This document shows, piece by piece, positions 53,388 to 63,660 of a stretch of 64,000 bases of DNA. The notes under the pieces were generated by a model. That model saw only the letters and a program-made list of their open reading frames with translations. It searched no databases and was not told where the DNA came from. The translations under genes and the position numbers were made by a program. Source of the stretch: Acanthosepion lycidas (lineage: Eukaryota; Mollusca; Cephalopoda; Sepiida; Sepiidae); the NCBI GenBank assembly GCA_963932145.1, contig OZ010586.1, positions 68,872,254 through 68,936,253 of the forward strand, in the 5' to 3' direction. The stretch's first letter is position 1. Every line of letters starts with the position of its first letter.

Positions 53388-54116
53388 ATTTCGATTTCTT
53401 CTATGTCGCATTACCTACCAAGTCTGCGGGAAGACCTAAGGTAGGTAGTGGGTTGTTTTTTATGGCTACATTTTAGGATTTGTTTTTCTAACTCCCATAA
53501 CATCACTAGCGTTACATAAACAAAGTTCTTAGTGTGTCGGCTTTACTTATCAAGACAATGTTTAGTATTTCTCTTAAACTGTGATTTACAGGGATTTTTT
53601 TCAATGTGTTGTTGTGTTCCTTTTTTATCATTCCAAGCGCACCTACTATGACTGGTACTATTCTTATTTTGAATTTCTACATTTTTTCTATTTCGATTTC
53701 CAGGTCTTTATACTTCGATAGTTTTTCAAATTCCTAGGTTGTTATGTTACAGTGCGCTGGGAAAGCTATATTAATTAGTAGGCAAGTTTTTTTCTTTTCG
53801 GTTTTTGACAATTATGGCCGGTGTATTTGCTTTAATTTTTCTGTATGTAAAGATGGTGTAATACCATAGAATTGTGATGTCTTCTATTTCTGTAATCGGC
53901 GCTGGGTGATGTTCATACCAGTGTTTACTAACATATTTCCAAAGTGTTTGCATATTGTCCACTGTAAATATTGCCCCACTCTATCGTGACGATTTTCATA
54001 TTCATTTGGGGCAAGTACAGAGCATCCTGAGATTAGATGATCTATGTTTTCCTGATATTTATCACAGAACCTGCATTTTGGATCAACACTATAATGTACG
54101 ATATTTGCCTGAAATT
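53388..54116 (-). repeat. LINE C-terminus, VVGALG-type, longest copy
   Basis: Minus-strand pieces in order: CRFCDKYQENIDHLISGCSV, QWTICKHFGKYVSKHWYEHH, a worn DITILWYYTIFTYRKIKANT, PAIIVKNRKEKNLP, KLSKYKDLEIEIEKM and PVIVGALGMIKK. CxxC...H near the start is a zinc-knuckle-like end-domain often seen in this family. It then passes into a UTR not closely like the other copies. Several stops are present. Confidence 0.82.
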
Positions 54117-54556
54117 CTAGACACCAGTCACTTTCTCACCGCCATAATGTGGCTCCCCTTTGTCTTTTCTATAAATATTTCATGTTATCTGTTCTGACGA
54201 GTTACTGGCGCCCCGACTGCATGAATTTAATCGTGCGACTAGGTCGGCGTCTCGATCCCACAGGTTTACTGTTGAAACAGTTGAATGTAAACGCCTCTCG
54301 TATTCCAACAGCTTCTCTCGCACTTGCCGACACTTAATTGCTTCCCTGATAACTATAATCTTCACAAATTTAAATGTCATGTCAATCGACATCTTCTGTT
54401 ACCTTTATACCAGTTTTTCTTTTTTCCTCCTCCGTTATATTTTTTTATCCTTTCCTCAACATCCCCTACCCAGCCTTTTCCCTTACTCACACTCTCTGTA
54501 GCCCCTTGTGTACTAGTGGCACTCCCGACTTGCTTGGGGTGAATTTCTTAAAAAAG
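54117..54556 (+). repeat. LINE 3' end (CR1/Jockey-like)
   Basis: It starts with a worn SHRHNVAPLCLFYKYF, then CMNLIVRLGRRL, VETVECKRLSYS-like, YNLHKFKCHVNRHLL, and a 3' UTR with CTTGTGTACTAGTGGCACTC, GCTTGGGGTGAATTTCTTAA, AAAAG. It abuts the minus-strand LINE at 53388-54116 tail to tail. Confidence 0.8.
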
Positions 54557-54662
54557 ACTCTGGTCTTACGCGGCAAGACTAAAGCCTCCCATTTCAGACA
54601 TTAATCCAGATGCTCGTAACCATCGATAAGTGCTAACTTTATCAACATCAGTTTTATTAGCA

Positions 54663-54664
<2 letters not shown>

Positions 54665-54726
<62 letters not shown>
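54665..54726. repeat. (ATT)n microsatellite
   Basis: Pure ATT run. TATATATAATATTA follows it with a small palindrome (TAATATTACAAATATTATATATAA region 54727-54758). Confidence 0.95.
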
Positions 54727-54907
54727 TATATATAATATTACAAATATTATATATAAATATGTAGATTGCGTTGAGGCCTGAAACAGACTGTCCTTGCTTG
54801 GTGTTGATCTTAATGTCCAATTTAATATTTACATACGCTCTATGTCGGATATTGAACATTTTTGCTTATGAATATAGCGGACCTTAAAACTATATTTTTA
54901 TCATGTA

Positions 54908-54910
54908 TAA

Positions 54911-54959
<49 letters not shown>

Positions 54960-54960
54960 T
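54908..54960. repeat. (ATT)n array at the 3' end of a LINE
   Basis: In the sense of the LINE at 54960-55372 this is an (AAT)n tail. Confidence 0.95.
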
Positions 54961-55371
54961 TTCCTTTGGTTTCTGGTGTATGCTCATTTCTTTCGGGGTC
55001 CCAACCAGAGAACTAAGGTCAGAAATGGCATCATAACATTTTCCACTGAGAAGTTTTGAAAAAAAAATTGCAAATATTTCACACTAATAAATCCTTTCAT
55101 AAGATGTGGGTTGTACTTGTGAGTACAGTTGTCTGTATTTCTTTAAGGCATGTGCTACCAGGGATTCCTTCAATGAATCTATTGGGATCTTTTCCAATCA
55201 ATCCGAGGGCTCCAACTACAAGTGGAATTGTTAATGTCCTCATGCGCCACATTTTTTAGATTTCAAGGTCCTTATATTTTGATAGATCTTCAAAGATACA
55301 TTGCAGTCTGCAAGGACTGCTATGTCAATAAGGAAGCACATTTTGCGGTCTCTCATCACGATGTAAGTGTG

Positions 55372-55372
<1 letters not shown>
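54960..55372 (-). repeat. LINE C-terminus, VVGALG-type
   Basis: The minus strand reads RTLTIPLVVGALGLIGKDPN, then FIEGIPGSTCLKEIQTTVLT and a UTR with TTGGGACCCCGAAAGAAATG, AGCATACACCAGAAACCAAA, GGAAAAATAATAAT. It is the best C-terminus of this family here. (ATT)n lies on both sides (54908-54960 and 55372-55430). Confidence 0.85.
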
Positions 55373-55422
<50 letters not shown>

Positions 55423-55445
55423 TATCTATTTATTTATCTATTTAT
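55372..55445. repeat. (ATT)n/(ATTT)n microsatellite
   Basis: ATT run that turns into ATTTATCTATTT. Confidence 0.95.
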
Positions 55446-55920
55446 TAAATTCTATTAATGAACTTCTAAAGATATTTTGCCCAAACCTCTTAATATAAAT
55501 CTATTATTTGCTTTCCCATAGATTCAATGCATTCGAGAAATCCCTGTAAAATTTCTTTTAGCTCAATTTATAACCTGTCGGATCGTAGAAGTATCGATTT
55601 TACTTTTTGGATAAAAGTAACCGGTTGTATGTGTTCTGGTTTTAACCTGATATGAATCAGCATTGGTAGCACCTGAGTCTGCAAAGATTCCTACTTCGAT
55701 TCTTATAAGACTTTTCAGTTGCAAGATATAGATTTTAATCCAGCTTAAGATTTCTTCTCTTTTAGCTTTTCTCGAAATCTTCTATCTTGTGGCGCACTGT
55801 GCTACTGTCTCTGAATGACAGCCAGCTTGAAATGAAATGGATCAAAGTAATATTTGAAGAATAAGTATAATCCAAGAATTTTAAAATTGCGTAGATTTTT
55901 CTATTTTTTATTTTTATTTT
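55446..55920. other. no recognised feature
   Basis: AT-rich sequence without a supported feature. Confidence 0.4.
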
Positions 55921-55925
55921 TAAAT

Positions 55926-56590
55926 CATTTCACCACAAGTAAGGCTGGAATCCCATTAGTACGCAGGTGGTTACAGGGAGTGAAAGTAAAAGAGAAGACT
56001 GAGAATAAGGAGGACTGAGAAAGGACAAAAGATGAAAGAGACTCAAGAAGATAGAAGATGGCGATTGATGTTGCATTTAAATTTTTGAAGATTGTGGTTA
56101 TCAGAAAAGCAAGTAAACAGAAGGGGGTTCCACATGTGGGAAGTACGAGAAAACAGTCCGAGTCGAAGTGGCGGCTACATTAAGCTATTTCAGCAGTAAA
56201 AGGGAGGGACCTAGATGCCAATCTAGTATCGCACTTAAATTTATGTTTTATAGGGACCAGTGAAAAAAGCTCGTCAAAGCAGTTGCCATGAAAATATTTG
56301 TAGAAAGCAATCAAGAAATCGGAAAGTATTTCAACAGGTGAGAAGTGCGAGAAACGAGAACAGAAGAGACGGTTGCATGTAGCTAGTTCAACAGTAAAAC
56401 GGTGAAACCTAGTTGCCAGTCTAGTAGCATGTGGTTGAGGCACCAGTGGAAAAAGCTCATCAGGTTTTCTGGCACGACACAGTGACCCAACCTTCCTTGC
56501 GATAGATGCAGGTACCGCTTCCTTATAACCACTCATCTTCAAGTTGATTGAATATGTGAGGCCAAGAAGGTACAATGTGTTTCTCTCTAA
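55926..56590 (-). repeat. LINE RT C-terminus with an internal duplicated block
   Basis: The minus strand begins LGLTYSINLKMSGYKEAVPA, SIARKVGSLCRA, then DELFPLVPQPHATRLATRFH, RFTVELATCNRLFCSR. It then returns to LIAFYKYFHGNCFDELFSLV, PIKHKFKCDTRLASRSLPFT. The DELF...TRLA.R block is therefore present twice. It ends in the usual 3' UTR (TGCGTACTAATGGGATTCCA, TTGTGGTGAAATGAT). A 131-codon frame stays open over both blocks. Confidence 0.85.
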
Positions 56591-56599
56591 GACTAGTGT

Positions 56600-57100
56600 C
56601 AGCCTAAAGTTTCTTTGCGGTGGTTAAATGAGAGTAGTTTTAGGGTGGGGGCGTTAAAATCTGGCTGCTTTATCTTAGTTCTTTCAGTATATAAATTAAT
56701 AATTAAGAAAAATACATCATTTTAAAATTATTGACACTAACTTTATTGAACATCATATTTGCATTTTCTTTCTATTCTTTCAATCATTTTGCAGGCAACT
56801 TCATAATTGCATTCCTTCAGATGCTTTTATCTTTATAAGCGAATAACAGTGATATGGAACGAATATTCCTAACGTAAATCTAACTAATAATATCTTAGAT
56901 GTTGTGACATGACGTCCGCATCACGCGACGGACGCGACTTGTACACAAACAGTTATTTCTGAAGAAAGATTGAGGCCAATCTGAAATATCAAATATATAT
57001 ACAAATAAATAAATACTTTCATAAAAGAACATTATTATTTTTTAAATTTGCAACTTTTTCTATATATATATATTAAGAAAGTATATGTGGTTCTCATTAT
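56600..57100. other. no recognised feature
   Basis: AT-rich. ATATATACAAATAAATAAATA lies near 56993. Confidence 0.4.
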
Positions 57101-57105
57101 GCTAT

Positions 57106-57106
57106 A

Positions 57107-57182
<76 letters not shown>
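57106..57182. repeat. (TA)n microsatellite
   Basis: TA runs broken by TACATA and TAAATA. Confidence 0.95.
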
Positions 57183-57184
<2 letters not shown>

Positions 57185-57473
57185 AGCAGCCTTTCTTGTA
57201 AATAACTTTCTTTAAATATGGCAGACAAGGAAAATTGAATGAATTTTCATTCAGTTTTTCCATCGTTGTTACGTTTTTCCGTTTGATGGGAGTAAGAGAT
57301 TATGAAAATGTTCCATATTCTTCATTTTCTCGAATGTTTTCTGCGACTTCTTTAGTCATTTTCATGGGAGTTTTGTTTTTGGTGTTGTTAGTTTTTCATC
57401 ATGTCTTGACAATTTGAGTTAATTATTTTATTTTGTGTTATTTTGAATAGGATCCATTATTCCGAACCTTTGC

Positions 57474-57526
<53 letters not shown>
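57474..57526. repeat. (TA)n microsatellite
   Basis: TA run of about 50 bp. Confidence 0.95.
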
Positions 57527-57527
<1 letters not shown>

Positions 57528-57648
57528 ATGCACAAGGAGTAGTGAAAATTTTTCGACTGGCCCGACTCTCTACAAAAAATTGTATGTTCAGTCCTTTGAT
57601 CCGACTGTGGGAGGAGAATTGACAACTTTTCGACACGGCTTGTTTGTT

Positions 57649-57738
<90 letters not shown>

Positions 57739-57748
57739 TGTGTGTGTG
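57649..57748. repeat. (TA)n/(CA)n/(TA)n/(GT)n microsatellite
   Basis: TA to 57675, CA to 57696, TA to 57735, then GTGTGTG. Confidence 0.95.
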
Positions 57749-57749
57749 T

Positions 57750-58675
57750 AATATGTTTCCTGGTGATTATAGACAGAGGGTCAAGGATCCCCTCTTTGAA
57801 AACGGTAGAAAATCACAGGTACTCTGATCCTTGAAAGAACCGCTAATCTCTTTGTAAATAATCCTCTCTTGCTTTGACGGGGTCCATTCTAGTCATTTAT
57901 AGTGAAAAACAAAAAGACTGAAGGTATTTTAATATCATCAGCCCCAGCTTACTCTATTTAGGAATTATCACAATCGCGCTTAGTTTTACTTTGGCGACGA
58001 CCATAACATATGTCCTCAATTTCTCCTTAGAGTCGAACTTGGATCCTAAATTTGACGACTAATGATCTCCAGCTGAATCCTGTAACGTTGCCACTCAATT
58101 ATGACACGTTATTTGCCGAGGAGAACTAATATTAGAGGGCAAACGGTTGATTCTTATGAATGAATCAGTGACGGCAGTGAAATGCAAATTCGTTACTTAC
58201 AAAAATTTAACAGCGGGATATTTTTACATGTCTTAGTGATAGAAACTCTACTAAAATAAAGTTTACTTTGCCTATCGCGCTATCATCATTCTAATGCATG
58301 GAGATCGTATATTTTAGAGGTACAAGAACGCATGCAACTCAAGACAGCATAACGTATAAGCGAATTTGCACAGAGCTCCTAAAAGTCGAACCTTGTTTAA
58401 TGTGGACCCATGCAGCGGATGTAGACACCGTCGTTATGACAAAAACACGATTCTATTCGGGATTTTTGACGGAGATGAATACAGATATATATTTTTGTTT
58501 TGAAATAATTATCAATGTTATACAAAAATTATTAAACTTACATGAGTCATTTTAATTTGATTATCCCTACTGCCTTTTTGTATAGCTGTTGGTGTACAAT
58601 GATCGGCATTGACTTAATTCATCTTACATAGCTTCATTAAACTTATGACAAAGCTGAAACAAGTGTTGTCATTTT
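57750..58675. other. no recognised feature
   Basis: The 85-codon frame at 58298-58555 has no recognisable domain. I see no repeat partner in the window. Confidence 0.45.
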
Positions 58676-58689
58676 AATTATCATCATTA

Positions 58690-59091
58690 TCATCATCATA
58701 ACTCCTGTGGTCAGGTGTGGTCGTAGGGTAGCAGCGTAATAGGGCACTTGGTCGCTTCATTCCACATATCTGACTTGAAAGCCGGAGAGATATTCATTCG
58801 TGCGTAGCGTGTCTTGGTTAGGCGAACAAACCTGGCGGGTCCCATCCCTCTCCAGGTCAAACTGCAACCAATGTCCTAAAAATTGAAGGGCCACTTTGGT
58901 CATGGACAGATGGCCGTTGATTCCGTCGAGGAAAAATCTCCTACCTAAACATTGACTTCAGTCTAGGAATATCTCTGTCTCTGTCTCTGTCTCTCTCTCT
59001 GTCTGTCTCTCTTTCTGTCTCTGTCTCTCTCTCTGTCTCTCTCTCTGTCTCTCTCTCTCTGTCTGTCTCTCTGTCTGTCTCTGTCTGTCTC

Positions 59092-59124
<33 letters not shown>

Positions 59125-59480
59125 CTGTCTCTCTCTGTCTCTGTCTCTCTCTGTCTCTCTTTCTCTGTCTCTGTCTCTGTATCTGTCTCTCTCTCTCTTT
59201 GAGGAAGAAGAACAAGATTATTACTACGCGGATTAAATTGTCATAGCCGATTGTCCTCCAACTTCGTCACACACACGTAGTCGTTGATTCCATCTGGGAA
59301 ACCCCACTGCCTGCGCTGTTGACTTCAGTCTCGGAAGCCGTCTGCATCGGTTTCATACATATCTAAGAGGCCCAGTCTACCCCTTGTGATAGGTGGACGT
59401 TGACCCTACAAAAAGGTTCATCTAGCCTTAATTACGCTGAATGTTTAACCACACCAGAAAAGCCGGGTAAGGAAACCGGT
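58690..59480. repeat. unassigned block with duplicated edges around a CT array
   Basis: GTTGATTCCGTCGAGGAAA...TTGACTTCAGTCTAGGA (58916-58968) and GTTGATTCCATCTGGGAAA...TTGACTTCAGTCTCGGA (59283-59332) are two copies on either side of (CT)n. The block is higher in GC than the rest of the window. Origin is unknown. Confidence 0.6.
58970..59200. repeat. (CT)n/(CTGTCT)n array
   Basis: About 230 bp of CTCTGT and CTCTCT variants. The 85-codon minus frame is an Arg/Glu/Gln artefact. Confidence 0.97.
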
Positions 59481-59484
59481 TGTC

Positions 59485-60250
59485 ACCGATGACCCAACCA
59501 TACTACATGCAGTATTGCATTAGATTATACCAGTACCACTCGTAGAAGTAACCTGGCATAATAAATAATGGTACTGTTCGTGTAATTCTTAAAAGTCAAA
59601 GTATTGAATATTTGTTTATGTTGAAATCTATCCTGAATCCTCAGTCACCTATCTATTCATTGTTTCCAGGAGAAATTAAAGGATAACAATATAATCTCTT
59701 AATAAAAACAAAAATTAGTTGAAAAGACATTAAGAGATATGAAGAAACTTAGATAGATATAATAATGTCGCCATTTCAGTCATTTCATTCTTAACATATC
59801 CATAAATCCGGAGCTTACGAGTTTTTAAAACATTTTCGTTTTCCGTGTTAGATTTTCTTTCTTGGGTTTCACCTAGTTAGAATAAAGAAAGAGCATTGTA
59901 TTAAAATGTTTAAAGAAAGAATAAAAAATGAAAGACAAAATGGCGAGTGGCGTAAATGACAGACCGGAAGATTAAGAAAAATTCAAATAAAAAATCGAGT
60001 AGGTAAAAAAGAGAAGGAAAGGAATCAAAGACAGAATTGAAATGACGAGTCGGTTAGAAAGCTGAGAAGTCACTGATATTGGGGTTTATATGATGTGCGT
60101 GTATGGCAACTTGAACAAAACATAATTGGATTTTGGAAAAGGAGCAGATTCTCTCAAACCAACCGACAAAATGAAAAAAAATTGTTACGTTAATGTAACT
60201 CAATATGATTATCACTTGACTGTGACTCTATACTGCAAATAATACTCATA
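59485..60250. other. no recognised feature
   Basis: A-rich, AT-biased sequence without a supported feature. Confidence 0.4.
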
Positions 60251-60254
60251 ATTT

Positions 60255-60282
60255 CTCTCTTTCTCTCTCTCTCTCTCTCTTC
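60255..60282. repeat. (CT)n microsatellite
   Basis: CT run of about 26 bp. Confidence 0.92.
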
Positions 60283-60930
60283 ATACAAGCTCCACTCACG
60301 CAAACGATTTCACCTCTTTTCGGCGAGCATATTTATTCAAACGAACGCGTACATACACAAATGAACAGATCCAAACAATTTTTATACACTTAAAGTTCTG
60401 CCATTTTTTTTTTCTTTCTTTCTGACACTTTCACTTGTTGTTAATCTTGTCAGTGTTAAAGTTTCTTTTGTGAAAAAAGATATCGGTGAAGGAGGGGCAG
60501 GGTAGCAAAGCAAACGGCTCTTTATACATTTGATTCTCGGCTCGTTGTTCAGCTCCTCAAATTCTTCAGTCATCTTGCCACTATGTAATTTTTTTTTCTG
60601 TACGTTGGCACATTTCTACTCCTGAGCGAACAATAGAAGGTGTCGAAAATCATTTTTAATGACGTTAGCGACAATATCAAAAAGATCGATTGCAAGTTCT
60701 GCATTCTGAAATGCATTCCCTTTGTATCCATCTCTCACTCTCTTTCTCTCTCTGCACCCCACTCTCTCCTATTCTGTCCCTCTCATTTTCTCTTTATCTG
60801 TATCTTTTTCTCTCTCTTTCTGCATGTTTGATGTAAAAAGGAATTTGTGAGCTATATTTAACGGATGAAATAAGAAATGGTCAAGAGCTATTTTCAAGCA
60901 ATAAGCAAACTACCAGTATAGACAAACACG

Positions 60931-60995
<65 letters not shown>

Positions 60996-61008
60996 TAAGG
61001 AAAGAGCG

Positions 61009-61040
<32 letters not shown>

Positions 61041-61053
61041 TAAGGAAAGAGCG

Positions 61054-61121
<68 letters not shown>

Positions 61122-61134
61122 TAAGGAAAGAGCG

Positions 61135-61190
<56 letters not shown>

Positions 61191-61192
61191 GA
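60931..61192. repeat. (GATA)n array with three TTAAGGAAAGAGCGA spacers
   Basis: GATA blocks of about 65, 30, 65 and 55 bp are separated by the same 15-base spacer at about 60995, 61040 and 61121. Block and spacer were amplified together. The 124-codon minus frame is a Tyr-Leu-Ser-Ile artefact. Confidence 0.95.
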
Positions 61193-61257
61193 AAAAGAGA
61201 AAGAGAGATAGCAGAGTGAAAACTGACATGAAGAAACTTAGATCGATAAATAGATAT

Positions 61258-61493
61258 GATTCATTCATTCATTTTTCTACGGCTTATCAACACTTGGTAG
61301 GTTATTTAAAGCCAGTAAATAATTTTAGATTGTAAGAATTTTATTGGGATAAATAATAAAGTTTTAGTGATAATAATTAACCCATAGCTGGAGGAGAAGA
61401 GGTGGATTCATAAATTTCCCAAAGTGCATATAACGAACCCAACTGGAATTGGAACCCGGTTCCCCGATTAACAATTACACCACACGCACATCC
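61258..61493 (-). repeat. tRNA-headed SINE with composite-SINE tail, no 5S head
   Basis: The minus strand begins GGATGTGCGTGTGGTGTAAT, then CGGGGAACCGGGTTCCAATT and CCAGTTGGGTTCGTTATATG. The body has TGAATCCACCTCTTCTCC and AGCTATGGGTTAATTATT. The tail is GGCTTTAAATAACCTACCAA, GTGTTGATAAGCCGTAGAAA and a short (ATGA)n. It equals the composite SINE of 20749 and 46866 without the 5S part. Confidence 0.85.
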
Positions 61494-61513
61494 ACACTTA
61501 CGACACCAAGCGG

Positions 61514-61515
<2 letters not shown>

Positions 61516-61597
<82 letters not shown>

Positions 61598-61710
61598 GAG
61601 ATGGCTAACAGAGTGAAAACAGACATGAAGAAAGATAGATAGATAGATAATGAGATGGCTAACAGAGCGAAAACAGACATATAGATAGATAGATAGATAG
61701 ATATATAGAT
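61516..61710. repeat. (TA)n/(GATA)n array with repeated spacer
   Basis: TA to 61545, then GATA. The spacer ATAATGAGATGGCTAACAGA then GCGAAAACAGACAT occurs at 61592 and 61648. A related AGCAGAGTGAAAACTGACAT lies at 61209. Confidence 0.92.
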
Positions 61711-61740
61711 AGTATTGATGATATGCATTTTCCCAATTCG

Positions 61741-61935
61741 TAATAGTAAGTAGTTATCAGTGACGTAAGCAAAGTGAAGATAACTTTTAAAGAAGTCAAA
61801 GATCGATTTGACACAGTATTTATATTATGAGCAGGACCTCATTTTCTAAAATGATTAATGAAATCAATATCTCTAATCTGACAAATGTTGCGGTTTCAGG
61901 AAGCTCGAATGAATGCTAATCTATAAAATGTCCCC
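61741..61935. mobile_element. right-half copy of the 3981-4422 foldback element
   Basis: Shared: GTAGTTATCA, AAGATAACTTTTAAAGAAGT, GATCGATTTGACACAGTATT, TATATTATGAGCAGGACC, TTCTAAAATGATTAA and GAATGAATGCTAA. It starts near the fold centre of the longer copy, so one whole arm is missing. Confidence 0.8.
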
Positions 61936-62117
61936 CCCCCCGCACAAAAACTATTTCTATTTTTTTTTTTTTTTTTTTTTTTTGAGCGGACTAGACAATT
62001 TCAGTAGCGCCCCAACATCCACTTCAAGAAAGAATCCATCCTGGTTGTGTTAGCCTTCACCTTATCTTCGCATTTAAATCGCTTGAGAAAATGTGCTTTT
62101 TTTTATTGCTACAGATA

Positions 62118-62197
62118 TTAGGTTGGTGCAAAAATAATGTCGGTTTTTGACGTTAAAAAATATGTCAAAAACCGACATTATTCTTGCACCAACCTAA
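62118..62197. mobile_element. palindromic mariner MITE, 80-bp form, copy 5
   Basis: It has TTAGGTTGGTGC ends and TA at 62116-62117 and 62198-62199. Both arms have GTCGGTTTTTGACG where other copies have GTCGTTTTTTGACG. The change is matched in the two arms. Confidence 0.95.
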
Positions 62198-62283
62198 TAG
62201 ATTCTCAGATGCTGGATTTAAGCCTGTATGATTTGAATATTTCTGCATATGTCTCTGTGTGTATGACAGAAAGCTGTTTGTTT

Positions 62284-62285
<2 letters not shown>

Positions 62286-62314
<29 letters not shown>

Positions 62315-62315
62315 A
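62286..62315. repeat. (TTTC)n microsatellite
   Basis: TTTC run of about 30 bp. Confidence 0.95.
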
Positions 62316-62524
62316 ACATATCGTTCAAGTTACCTTGCGAGTATAGCTCAAATGTCAAGGTAATGAATTTTAAAATATTTCTGATTACTGGCGTTCCAGA
62401 TAATTTGTTTAAGGATTAATGACCTCCCCTATTTAAAAACAAAAATTGTTTTTTAACTTACAGTAAACAACTCTCACCGATTATTAATTTCGTGGGTTTA
62501 ACATTATACTTTTAACAGTTATTA

Positions 62525-62812
62525 TAGACGGTGGAGTAATGGATAGCGACTCGGATTAAGGAATCGTAAATCTGAGTTCGAATTCCAGTCCAATCCATTA
62601 CATGCTAATACCCTTGGGAAAGGTATGAATCCTCTTCTCCCCCCCTAGTTATGGATAAATATCAGGACAGACCGGGTTCTTAATTGGATGGCAACTGGTT
62701 TAGCGCCGAAAGAAATGGCAACCTACTGCGGGAAAAATTCTGCCTCGTCAGTCATGTATCGAAAGATATATGATCGTCTAAGCGTGTATCACGCATAGCA
62801 CATAACTAACTG
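62525..62812 (+). repeat. tRNA(Arg)-like SINE, near full length
   Basis: The head GGTGGAGTAATGGATAGCGA and CTGAGTTCGAATTCCAGTCC is followed by ACCCTTGGGAAAGGTATGAA, TTATGGATAAATATCAGGAC, GGATGGCAACTGGTTTAGCG, GAAAGAAATGGCAACCTACT and the 3' hairpin ATGTATCGAAAGATATAT. It ends GCGTGTATCACGCATAGCAC, then ATAACTAACTGAA. With 16113-16420 it sets the family length at about 290-310 bp. Confidence 0.9.
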
Positions 62813-62814
62813 AA

Positions 62815-63375
62815 TAGAACATTTCTGAGTTTAGCTAAATGGTTAGTGTTACGGACCGATGACTGTTTGGTTTTCTGTATTCTGGAATGATTGACGCTCC
62901 TTGACAAAAATTTTCTTCGAAACAGACGTTTTCGTAAAATACAGGAATCCCTCTATTTTACTGCAGCTAATGTGTAACCATAAAAAATCGATTTTCAATT
63001 ACTATGCTTAAACAGAAGAATGTTTTATTGCACTAATCAAATTTTTTATATGTAAAAAATTTTAGCCCACTAATCGAAAACGCATTAATTGTATGCGCAC
63101 TAATCGAGGTATGGCTGTCTACGCGCCTAACAAATATAACAATAATAAGTATAATTTGGTTATTCGTTGTTCTAACATTACAAGTGATTTTCTTTCGCAC
63201 ACCAGCCTATTCTGGAATATAATATTAATAAACATTTTTTAAAAGGAAAATGTTTATTGAAACAAAAGGTTTGCAAAACCCGCCCAATTTACAATGAAAA
63301 TAATTGTTTTTTTTTTGGGGGGGGGAATCCGTATTTTTTACTCTGACATAACGGTAATGTTAATATCAACTGTTT
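62815..63375. other. no recognised feature
   Basis: AT-rich. T9 and G9 runs lie at 63308-63326. I see nothing else. Confidence 0.4.
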
Positions 63376-63377
63376 CC

Positions 63378-63660
63378 TTATAAGGTAATATTCAGCATTC
63401 ACTGACCTAGCAGTCAATGAAGCTGTTGGTTGAAATTTATAAAACAATCTCTTAAATCAATTTTTCAGGTAAATAAGTTTCTCAAGTAACTGTTATTGCT
63501 CTTTCCAGTATCGACGGGTGTTTCCTTCCTAACCTTTTATTTGAAGTAGTGTGGAATTTCAACATCTTGGTTATGCCAACATTACTTTCTCTTCGAGTTA
63601 CATGTTCTATCCATTTAGTTATTGCTGTGATTGAAAGTTCTCAAGTGATGCAATTTCTGT
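63378..63660 (-). repeat. repeat family X, copy 6 (near full length)
   Basis: Inverted: TTTCCTTATAAGG, CATTCACTGACC, AATTTATAAAACAATCTCTT, AAATCAATTTTTCAGGTAAA, TAAGTTTCTCAAGTAACTG, TTGCTCTTTCCAGTATCGAC, CTTCGAGTTACATGTTCTAT and GTTCTCAAGTGATGCAAT. It gives both ends of the family. Confidence 0.8.

Noticed and set aside
53955-54337. Plus-strand frames of 62-80 codons as candidate genes
   Set aside because: They read the antisense of one LINE and the sense of another where the two meet tail to tail.
56180-56575. A 131-codon host gene
   Set aside because: The residues are LINE RT C-terminal blocks, repeated once, followed by that family's 3' UTR.
60931-61268. A CRISPR-like array (short repeats with regular spacers)
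   Set aside because: It is a GATA microsatellite with one recurring spacer, in animal DNA. The spacers are alike where CRISPR spacers would differ.
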